Source: Desulfomonile sp. (GTDB lineage: Bacteria; Desulfobacterota; Desulfomonilia; Desulfomonilales; Desulfomonilaceae). Taken from it: a DNA stretch of 10,000 bases. Shown here piece after piece: positions 1 through 5,604 of this stretch (positions are counted from its first letter, which is position 1; the number at the start of each line of letters is the position of its first letter). The notes beneath the pieces are model-generated. The model did no database searches. It saw nothing but the letters and a program-made list of their open reading frames with translations, and was not told where the DNA came from. Location of the stretch: NCBI GenBank assembly GCA_020216785.1, contig JAIWNO010000174.1, positions 1 to 10,000 of the forward strand, given 5' to 3'. The position numbers were made by a program, and so were the translations under genes.

Positions 1-25
1 CAAGCATTACTTTGACCACGGACAT
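1..25 (-). CDS. Response-regulator-like protein, first 8 codons only (runs off the left edge)
   Basis: An ATG at 25-23 on the minus strand starts the reading frame MSVVKVML, which stays open to the window edge. A strong Shine-Dalgarno sequence, GAAAGGAG, lies at 40-33 with 7 nt to the ATG. The pattern of short hydrophobic residues (VVKVML) is what precedes the acidic DD pair in receiver domains, and the gene sits 53 nt downstream of a histidine kinase on the same strand, where a cognate response regulator is often found. The ribosome binding site and start are seen directly. The response-regulator identity is an inference from 8 residues and context. Whether it is a lone receiver or an NtrC-type activator cannot be seen. 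Confidence 0.6.
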
Positions 26-78
26 CTACCGTCTCCTTTCGAGTCTGCTGCTTGTGTGCAGAGAAATTTCCGCTTTCG

Positions 79-1806
79 TCACCCGAGCGGGGGCGGGTTC
101 CCCGATCCGTCTTTTCCCGGAATCGGGATCTTGACATGAAATGTGGTCCCCATGCCGACCGCACTATTAACTGTTATGATCCCGCCCATCTTCTTGACGA
201 TTCCGTAGCAAATGGAGAGCCCCAGGCCTGTTCCTTTGCCCACGGGCTTCGTCGTAAAGAACGGGTCGAAAATCCGCGCCAGATTCGCCGGTGGGATGCC
301 GGGCCCCTCGTCGGCCACGTCCACTACAAGAAAGCCGTCTTCCAGCCTGGTGGCAATCTCGATCGCGCCGCCGGTGCCGTCCATCGCATCGAGGCTGTTG
401 TTCAGGAGGTTCAAAATAACCTGTTGAACTTCGGACGGCGACACCGCCACCTCGGGAAGCTCCGGCTGCAGCTTTGTCACGATTTTTACATTCGCATATT
501 TCGCCCGCTGCTCTGACAGCGCCACAACTTCCTCGACAACATCGTTCATCCGAATTGGCTTGACTGTCGGGTCGGTTTTTCGCGCGAAGCTGAGCAGCTT
601 GTGGGTTATCTCTTTGCACCGGCGGCCCTGCGTCCTGATCTGGTCCAAGGACCTCTTGAATTCATCGAAGTTTGAGCATTTGTTACGGTCTTCCTCTCCG
701 AGCAGATCTTCGATCCATCCTGCCTCTTCCACCATGATCGCAACAGGATTATTGATCTCGTGGGCAATTCCCGCGGCGAGTTCTCCCAATGATGCGAGCT
801 TGCCGGCCTCGATCACCTGTTCGTTCATCATCTCTTTCTGGATGTTTGCTTCCGCTATACGCTTCACCATCCGCCGCGAGAGCACAACCGCCATCATTAC
901 GATACCCATGAGGCCAAGGACGAAGATCAACCCAGCGAGACGCCATACGTGTCGAATCACCGAGAACGCGTCCTCAGCGCTCTGTTGATAACCGAGAAGC
1001 CAATCTCCGCCCTTCAGGCGGGACATGATGTGAATGACCTCTTTACCCGAGCCGTCGGGTCCGCGAACCAGCGTAACCTCATCCCGGAGCGCATCCGGTG
1101 ACTTGAGATGCTCGAGGTATGTCTCCAAAAAGGAGAGAGCATCGCGCCTCGGCCGTGTTTGGAATTCGCCCTTGCTGTTCAAGATGAAGGCAAATCCTGT
1201 GGCCCCGACTCGAATCCGCTCCACCATGGAGTTGAACGCCTCGAAATCCACTGTGGCTCTCAAGATCCACTTGGCGCCGTCGTGATCCCGTCGCACCGCC
1301 ACGATAAAGTGCGGATGGCCTCTCAGGCCTTGGAACACATCGCTGATGTAATGGTCCCTGGAGAGCGCTTGCTTGAACCACTCGGCATTGGCGTAGTCCG
1401 CGTGGGTCAGTCGATAGGGACCGGCATAGGCAACCTGCATCCCTCGGTCGTTGATTACTCCCAGATCCACGAACGCGGGACCGTACTCCTCGCGCAACAT
1501 CCGGAGCTTTTCCTCGAGAAACGCTTCGTCCGTGAGCTGCTCGAATCGGCACGACCGGGCAAGAGTGCGAATGTTGGCGAGCTTTTCCTCCAGAAAGGTA
1601 TCGACAGTTCTCCGATGTTTTTTGACGAGCACCTGGAGATGATCCAAGGCTTTTTCGCGATAGGACACGTCAAAGTAATAAAGAATCGTTCCCGAAATCA
1701 CCAGAAGCGGCGCAACGGAAACCAGGATCATGACCGCGATCATTTTCCGGGTCAGTGATCGGTAGTATCCGTCGCCGGTCGTATTGGTGTTCGGGTTGTT
1801 GCTCAT
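79..1806 (-). CDS. Membrane sensor histidine kinase with extracytoplasmic Cache-like sensor
   Basis: This 575-aa two-component sensor kinase autophosphorylates on a histidine and passes the phosphate to a response regulator. One TM segment (about residues 22-46) and a second (about 288-309) bracket a sensor region of roughly 240 residues, laid out like a double Cache domain. A short linker leads to the dimerisation/phosphoacceptor helix, with GELAAGIAHEINNP placing the acceptor at His349. The catalytic ATPase domain has the N box (LNLLNNSLDAM, about 465-475), the G1 box DEGPGIP (499-505), the F box FDPFFTTK (513-520) and the G2 box GKGTGLGLSI (523-532). All catalytic motifs are intact. The kinase core resembles the NtrB/AtoS type. 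There is no obvious PAS domain, and the linker after TM2 is short for a full HAMP domain. The start has a GAGG about 8 nt upstream. It lies between the ankyrin gene and the response-regulator-like start on the same strand, probably one transcription unit. The ligand cannot be read from the sequence. Confidence 0.95.
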   Translation of the reverse strand: MSNNPNTNTTGDGYYRSLTRKMIAVMILVSVAPLLVISGTILYYFDVSYREKALDHLQVLVKKHRRTVDTFLEEKLANIRTLARSCRFEQLTDEAFLEEKLRMLREEYGPAFVDLGVINDRGMQVAYAGPYRLTHADYANAEWFKQALSRDHYISDVFQGLRGHPHFIVAVRRDHDGAKWILRATVDFEAFNSMVERIRVGATGFAFILNSKGEFQTRPRRDALSFLETYLEHLKSPDALRDEVTLVRGPDGSGKEVIHIMSRLKGGDWLLGYQQSAEDAFSVIRHVWRLAGLIFVLGLMGIVMMAVVLSRRMVKRIAEANIQKEMMNEQVIEAGKLASLGELAAGIAHEINNPVAIMVEEAGWIEDLLGEEDRNKCSNFDEFKRSLDQIRTQGRRCKEITHKLLSFARKTDPTVKPIRMNDVVEEVVALSEQRAKYANVKIVTKLQPELPEVAVSPSEVQQVILNLLNNSLDAMDGTGGAIEIATRLEDGFLVVDVADEGPGIPPANLARIFDPFFTTKPVGKGTGLGLSICYGIVKKMGGIITVNSAVGMGTTFHVKIPIPGKDGSGNPPPLG

Positions 1807-1970
1807 TGCCAGCCTCGTTCACCTCATAGCTTCCATCCTTCGAGGGCCTCGGTGACCGTAGTGGATGCACTCGCTCCCGCCGGGACCGATTCAATTGGCT
1901 CCGAGCCCGGCGAGGTCACAGGCGCGCATGAAGCGCAGGACTCTCCGCGTCGGGCTTGACCACAATTATC

Positions 1971-2507
1971 CTACTCGGGCATCTCTTCGGCCTGATCGGA
2001 GACTGTGGCTTCCGAGCCAAGCGAGAGATCTCTTTCACAGTTTTCCTTAACATCCTTCAGAAGGTCAACAATCTCATACCGGCCCTCTTCGCCGGCCCAA
2101 TCAAGGGCAGTTCGACCCTGGGAGTCTCTAGCATGTACATCTGCGCCGCGCTGCACAAGAGTCTTGACCACTTCGGCATTTCCCCAAAACGCTGCCTCCA
2201 TCAGCGCCGTCAGGCCGTGCCAATTCCGGGCATCAATGTCCGCTCCTTTATCGAGGAGCCGGTTTATCACGGTGCACGATCCCTGCACAGCCGCAAGAAT
2301 CAAGGGGGTATCGCCCTCTTCGCTGCGGACGTCCACAGATGCGCCGAGTTCGAGCAGGGTCTCGACAAAGCCGATCCTGCCGAGAAGGCAGGCTTCCAGT
2401 AATGCGGATCCGCTCAACTCCTCGCCGCGCCCCACAGAACTCGGTGTTTCTTCGGCGCCGTGCGTCTGTGTTGTTGATTTGCGTTTTCGGCTTCTCTGCG
2501 GGCTCAT
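1971..2507 (-). CDS. Ankyrin-repeat protein
   Basis: A soluble protein of about 178 aa with no signal peptide or TM segment. A basic, low-complexity N-terminus (MSPQRSRKRKS, residues 1-11) is followed by four consecutive ankyrin repeats of about 33 residues: 31-63, 64-96, 97-129 and a shorter 130-152. The repeats show the G-x-TPL/TAL, A-x-x-G and LL-x-x-GA-D signatures, for example GDTPLILAA, HGLTALMEAA and GRTALDWA. An acidic tail closes the protein. Ankyrin repeats bind other proteins, and the partner here is unknown. The start is uncertain. The ATG at 2507 is preferred because the DNA just upstream is AT-rich with rare codons and looks like leader. An in-frame GTG at 2561 would add 18 residues and has a loose GGTGGGA upstream. 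Neither has a strong ribosome binding site. A sigma-54-type promoter lies 5' of both. The kinase gene follows after 164 nt in which I see no strong signal. Confidence 0.88.
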   Translation of the reverse strand: MSPQRSRKRKSTTQTHGAEETPSSVGRGEELSGSALLEACLLGRIGFVETLLELGASVDVRSEEGDTPLILAAVQGSCTVINRLLDKGADIDARNWHGLTALMEAAFWGNAEVVKTLVQRGADVHARDSQGRTALDWAGEEGRYEIVDLLKDVKENCERDLSLGSEATVSDQAEEMPE

Positions 2508-2647
2508 ATTCAATATACCATCTATAATTGTATCAGAGAACGGTCTCTGGGAAGACAGCACTCAAGTCCCACCGCACCACCATACTCTGCGATTGCATTA
2601 GCAACCGGACATGGACGGGACGATCGGCCTTGATCGCCAAGTATTTC

Positions 2648-2663
2648 TGCAATTTTGGTGCCA
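2648..2663 (-). promoter_or_regulatory. Sigma-54-type (-24/-12) promoter facing the ankyrin gene
   Basis: Read on the minus strand the site is TGGCACCAAAATTGCA. Against the consensus TGGCACG-N4-TTGCA it differs at one conserved position, and the -24 GG and -12 GC are exactly 10 nt apart. The start of transcription would fall near 2638, giving a leader of about 75 nt to the GTG or 130 nt to the ATG of the ankyrin gene. The match is seen directly; its use as a promoter is inferred. Confidence 0.8.
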
Positions 2664-2716
2664 GTCCAGAAGACGCATGCACCCTGCTGCCGGCGCGCAC
2701 GTGCTTTGCTATGTCA

Positions 2717-2732
2717 AGAAGTTTCAACTTCT
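2717..2732. promoter_or_regulatory. Perfect inverted repeat, candidate upstream activator site
   Basis: AGAAGTT-TC-AACTTCT is a perfect dyad with 7-bp arms and a 2-nt centre. Its centre lies about 87 bp upstream of the predicted ankyrin start point and about 226 bp upstream of the predicted permease start point. Both distances are workable for a sigma-54 enhancer-binding activator, and the first is typical. Function as an activator site is inferred from position and symmetry. Confidence 0.45.
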
Positions 2733-2924
2733 CCGAGAACGTTTCCTGTGGTACACTTTCTTATCGCATCGTACCGGTTCAGTTCCGCATGACAAAAGAG
2801 ATGAACGCCGGATGCACGCCCCGCCACGGAAATTGGTTGGAGCGTTGCCCGTGAGGCGCGTGGACAGCAAAGAATTTCGGCAAAGAGCGGATCGTCGGTC
2901 TTGGGGCGGGATGGACATCTGCGA

Positions 2925-2940
2925 TGGCACGGATATTGCT
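2925..2940 (+). promoter_or_regulatory. Sigma-54-type (-24/-12) promoter of the permease operon
   Basis: TGGCACGGATATTGCT matches the sigma-54 consensus TGGCACG-N4-TTGCW at every defined position. The -24 GG (2926-2927) and -12 GC (2938-2939) have the required 10-nt spacing. Transcription should begin near 2951, leaving a leader of about 80 nt to the permease ATG. Such promoters need an ATP-hydrolysing enhancer-binding activator, and none is complete in this window. Confidence 0.87.
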
Positions 2941-3031
2941 CTATCTTGCTAAGCTTAGCCCGAGGGTGGTTGTGGTGCAACCTCCATACCTCAGTCGAGA
3001 ACGTTGATCGTCTTGTGGAAGGAGAGCGGAA

Positions 3032-4312
3032 ATGAAAGTGGGTCGAGAGATGTATCGGATGTTCATGAAGGCCGCTGAAGCCCACGCCCGGTGGGATTAC
3101 GAGACCTCCATGAGCATCCTCAGAGACAAGAAAAGGATCCTTCTCCTCGGTCTCATGACCATGCCGATCTTGCTTGTGTCGGCAGCATTTGCTGCGGACC
3201 TGCCTGCCGCACTTGGCGGTTACAAAGCGTACACACCGGCGTACTACTCGACAACGATCTTTATTGTCTCGATCGTGATCGGACTGTGTGCCGGCCTCAT
3301 CACCGGTTGCATCGGCGCAGGGGGCGGATTCATCATAACGCCCGCCCTCATGAGCGCAGGTGTGAAGGGTATCTTGGCCGTGGGAACCGACCTGTTCCAC
3401 ATCTTCGCCAAGGCCATCATGGGTACGGCGGTCCATAAGAAGCTCGGCAATGTTTCGGTCGGGTTGGCGATTGCATTCCTGGTGGGCTCCGGGATTGGTG
3501 TCTTTGGAGGCGGCAGCATAAACAGGGCCCTCTACGAGGCCAATCCCGTGCTGAGCGACACGTTCATCAGCATCGTATACGTTGTGCTTCTCGGTTTTCT
3601 GGGCTTCTATTCACTCTTTGATTTCTTGAAGCTCCGCAAGGCCGGCGGCGACGTGGGCGCGCACGCGGGCGAGAGCGCTCACGGAGCTGAGGCAGCCTCG
3701 GGGAAGGTCGGTATTCCTCAGAAGCTTCAAAGTGCGAAGATTCCTCCGCTGATCACGTTTGACGAAGACCTTGTTCCGGGCGGCAAGAGAATACCCGCTC
3801 TTTTCGTGGCTATTTGCGGCGCAATCGTCGGGTTTGCCGCAGCGATTATGGGTGTCGGCGGCGGGTTCTTGACCTTCCCGATGTTCGTGTACGTGCTCGG
3901 CGTCTCGTCGTTTACCACGGTGGGGACGGACATCCTGCAGATCATCTTTACTGCAGGGCTCGCCTCAATCGCACAGTACGCGATCTATGGATTTATTTTT
4001 TACACTCTGGCCATGGGCATGCTGCTGGGGAGCCTCATCGGCATCCAGATCGGCGCTCTCACCACCAAAGTGGTCAAGGGCATATACATTCGGGGATTTT
4101 ACGCGGTAGCTATCCTCGCCGGTTTTGTAAATCGCTTCTTCGCTTTGCCGGAAAAACTCAAGCAAATGGAAGTCCTCGACATCTCCGACGCACTGGCAAA
4201 GACCCTCACCCAGGCCGGGACCTGGATTTTCTTCGTAGTCATCGGCATTTTCGCGGTGTGGGTGATCGGGACATTCTTTACCAGCACCGGCAAGCTGAGA
4301 GGGGAGGTTTGA
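3032..4312 (+). CDS. TauE/SafE-family permease (putative sulfite/organosulfonate exporter family)
   Basis: A 426-aa polytopic inner-membrane protein. The family diagnostic is present twice, reflecting the internal duplication: GLITGCIGAGGGFIITPAL (88-106) with AVGTD (116-120), and AAIMGVGGGFLTFP (270-283) with VGTD (297-300). About ten hydrophobic segments can be seen, near 36-55, 70-110, 141-160, 176-196, 254-292, 299-320, 322-344, 352-372 and 396-416. The halves are joined by a hydrophilic loop of about 55 residues (199-253). It is longer than the common 250-270-aa members, with an amphipathic N-terminal extension before the first hydrophobic segment, which ends in a signal-like AFA-AD. The start is set by GGAAGGAG at 3017-3024, 7 nt before the ATG. 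Family members export sulfite, sulfoacetate or related anions, but the substrate here cannot be assigned. First gene of a sigma-54-type transcription unit; the next gene starts 4 nt after its stop. Confidence 0.9.
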   Translation: MKVGREMYRMFMKAAEAHARWDYETSMSILRDKKRILLLGLMTMPILLVSAAFAADLPAALGGYKAYTPAYYSTTIFIVSIVIGLCAGLITGCIGAGGGFIITPALMSAGVKGILAVGTDLFHIFAKAIMGTAVHKKLGNVSVGLAIAFLVGSGIGVFGGGSINRALYEANPVLSDTFISIVYVVLLGFLGFYSLFDFLKLRKAGGDVGAHAGESAHGAEAASGKVGIPQKLQSAKIPPLITFDEDLVPGGKRIPALFVAICGAIVGFAAAIMGVGGGFLTFPMFVYVLGVSSFTTVGTDILQIIFTAGLASIAQYAIYGFIFYTLAMGMLLGSLIGIQIGALTTKVVKGIYIRGFYAVAILAGFVNRFFALPEKLKQMEVLDISDALAKTLTQAGTWIFFVVIGIFAVWVIGTFFTSTGKLRGEV

Positions 4313-4316
4313 TCCT

Positions 4317-5024
4317 ATGCTTATCAGAGAAAAAGGCATCTTCGTAAAGGGAATGCTGTTGCTGATCACGTTCCTCGTAGTGCTCGCAGCGATGTTCCTC
4401 CCGCTTTTCGAAGGAAAGAATGCTCTCGAGGCCTCTGACGACCTGTTCAACTCGATTTCCAAGGGCTCGACGTACTTTGTGCCCGATCTTCTGAAGAAGA
4501 GCGAGGCGTTTAAAGCCAATACCATCGACGTGGCACTCAAGTTCAAGGAGAAGGACGACGCGGATAAGGCGGTGAAGATACTTACGACTGCAGGAATGCA
4601 GGCCGGCGCCGAAGGAGATCAGGTTAAGACAAAGGGTAACTTCGGGCAGATGTTGGCTGCTACCCTAAAGGACTCCGAGGCAATGTTTAAGAACCAGGAC
4701 GCGGAGATATCGTCGCGCTACGGTATGTCTCCGAAAGAAGCCACGTATACCTGGTGGCTGATCGCCAAGGAGATGGACAAGGATCTCAAGCGACAGAAGT
4801 TATTCAAGGAAGCCGCATTCCTGAATGATGTGGTGAGAAAGGGAGTGGAAGTTGGCTACAATTTCCACAAGATTACCCCGCAGACTGCTTCTACCCGTGT
4901 CGGCGTGCTGACGTTTTCTTTGGTTTTTTACGTGATTTACACCCTGTGGTGGGGGATCGCTGTCCTATGGCTCTTCGAGGGCATGGGACTGGAAATGAAG
5001 GCCGGCGCCAAGAAGGAAGTATAG
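4317..5024 (+). CDS. Two-TM membrane protein of unknown function, partner of the permease
   Basis: 235 aa, not recognised. It has a TM segment near the N-terminus (about 12-31), a charged and mostly helical region of about 165 residues (32-195), and a second TM segment (about 197-219) followed by a short basic tail. With positive residues before TM1 and after TM2, the middle region should be periplasmic. That region is rich in Lys, Asp and Glu, with few aromatics apart from TYTWW (143-147), and has no cysteine, so no haem or metal motif is visible. GGGGAGG at 4301-4307 lies inside the end of the permease gene, 9 nt before the ATG, so the two are probably translationally coupled and their products may form one complex. 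A hairpin starts 18 nt after the stop. Function unknown; a periplasmic accessory subunit of the permease is an inference from context. Confidence 0.85.
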   Translation: MLIREKGIFVKGMLLLITFLVVLAAMFLPLFEGKNALEASDDLFNSISKGSTYFVPDLLKKSEAFKANTIDVALKFKEKDDADKAVKILTTAGMQAGAEGDQVKTKGNFGQMLAATLKDSEAMFKNQDAEISSRYGMSPKEATYTWWLIAKEMDKDLKRQKLFKEAAFLNDVVRKGVEVGYNFHKITPQTASTRVGVLTFSLVFYVIYTLWWGIAVLWLFEGMGLEMKAGAKKEV

Positions 5025-5041
5025 CAGCATATGGACGGACC

Positions 5042-5077
5042 CGGGGAGCCCCGACAGTATGTCCGGGTTCCCCGTTT
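5042..5077 (+). terminator. Terminator-like hairpin after the permease operon
   Basis: CGGGGAGCCC (5042-5051) pairs with GGGTTCCCCG (5065-5074) through 10 bp with one G-U. Inside it, after a C-C mismatch, GACA pairs with TGTC around a GTA loop. TTT and a T-rich patch (CGCTCTTAAT) follow. The T tract is short, so termination may be partial, and the structure could instead protect the 3' end of the upstream mRNA. Confidence 0.55.
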
Positions 5078-5288
5078 CGCTCTTAATGCCCGGTTTGACA
5101 AATATGGTGAGGGGGTTGGGGCTGACGTCGATGGGACAGGCGTCCTTCCCCTCTATTCCGGAAGGCACCACCGAGAAAACAGGACAGGCAGGATACCTGT
5201 CCCTCATATCCTCCTGAAATGCGCGATCGGATTTGTGATACGGACTTACTTTTTGCGATACGCTCAGTCAAGCCGGTGCAGGGGGAGA

Positions 5289-5321
5289 CCTGTGTGTCTG
5301 CCCAATTTGGGCACACACGGG
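5289..5321. repeat. Long imperfect hairpin
   Basis: CCTGTGTGT (5289-5297) pairs with ACACACGGG (5313-5321), with one G-U pair. After a CT bulge, GCCCA (5300-5304) pairs with TGGGC (5308-5312) around an ATT loop. That gives 14 pairs in total, with no T tract on either side, so it does not look like an intrinsic terminator. It may be a structured element in an RNA leader or a small RNA. Confidence 0.45.
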
Positions 5322-5510
5322 GGGAGGCGGCCCCGACAACACCCCGCACCGCCTTGGACGCAATTTCATATGAAAGGGTTGTGCTCAGCTCAATACCTAT
5401 GGGCTTAGGTGACTGATAACCGTGCGGTCTTACGCCGAAGCGCCGGACCCTCGAAGAGCGCGCTGTAAGCGCGCCGCAAGCCGTGGTAAGAACCTGAGGC
5501 TGGGCCGAAG

Positions 5511-5527
5511 TGTCAAAAATCCTGACA
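5511..5527. promoter_or_regulatory. Inverted repeat TGTCA-N7-TGACA, candidate operator
   Basis: TGTCAAAAATCCTGACA is a perfect 5+5 dyad about 80 bp upstream of the dikinase ATG. It is followed at once by AAGTGTAAAG, a near repeat of AAGTGTCAAA at its left edge. The size and symmetry suit a dimeric regulator. Which regulator, and whether it activates or represses, cannot be told. Confidence 0.35.
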
Positions 5528-5604
5528 AAGTGTAAAGAAAACCGACTGGACGGGGCGATCGGTCCAGGTCACACCGGCCTCCCCAACGGAGACACAACGG
5601 ATTC

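Larger units (their letters stand above)
2508..3031. other. Divergent control region between the ankyrin and permease genes
   Basis: About 500 bp separate the two divergent genes. The stretch holds two outward-facing sigma-54-type promoters (2648-2663 minus, 2925-2940 plus), a perfect inverted repeat at 2717-2732, and a small stem GGTTG/CAACC (2968-2982) in the permease leader. Open frames on both strands here do not look like genes. One on the minus strand (2533-2727, TTG start) contains the ankyrin promoter and has a poor start context. Confidence 0.65.
5078..5604. other. Hairpin-rich non-coding stretch upstream of the dikinase gene
   Basis: No open frame here has a convincing start or protein-like composition. 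Structures that can be read: CCTTCC/GGAAGG (5144-5165); GGACAGG/CCTGTCC (5182-5202), where CCTGTCCC (5196-5203) can also pair with GGGACAGG further upstream (5133-5140), giving two mutually exclusive foldings; a long stem at 5289-5321; GCGCGCT-GTA-AGCGCGC at 5458-5474; and CTGGAC/GTCCAG at 5546-5567 close to the dikinase start. A TGTCA-N7-TGACA dyad lies at 5511-5527. No sigma-54 match with correct spacing was found, and no convincing sigma-70 promoter. It may hold the dikinase promoter and leader or a small RNA. Confidence 0.5.

Noticed and set aside
1108..1758. Plus-strand open frame of 216 codons opposite the histidine kinase
   Set aside because: It is antisense to an intact kinase with all catalytic boxes, and no start signal or domain is seen.
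2533..2727. Small minus-strand open frame (64 codons, TTG start) upstream of the ankyrin gene
   Set aside because: It has a TTG start with a poorly spaced ribosome binding site, overlaps the 2717-2732 dyad, contains the near-perfect sigma-54-type promoter, and runs into the ankyrin leader. A control region explains the DNA better.
2528..2952. Plus-strand open frames before the permease gene
   Set aside because: No good start signals; the peptides look random with many Cys and Arg, and they cover both promoters.
2714..3436. Long minus-strand open frame (240 codons) across the permease promoter and 5' end
   Set aside because: It is antisense to the well-supported permease gene and its translation is rich in His, Arg and Asp with no domain pattern.
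5242..5256. Possible sigma-54 promoter CGGACTTACTTTTTGC upstream of the dikinase
   Set aside because: The GG and GC are 11 nt apart instead of 10, and the -24 half is poor. Spacing changes of one base normally abolish sigma-54 promoters.
5031..5408. Plus-strand open frame of 125 codons after the 235-aa gene
   Set aside because: It begins inside the terminator-like hairpin, the ribosome binding site is weak, and the composition is Arg, Pro and Gly rich without pattern.
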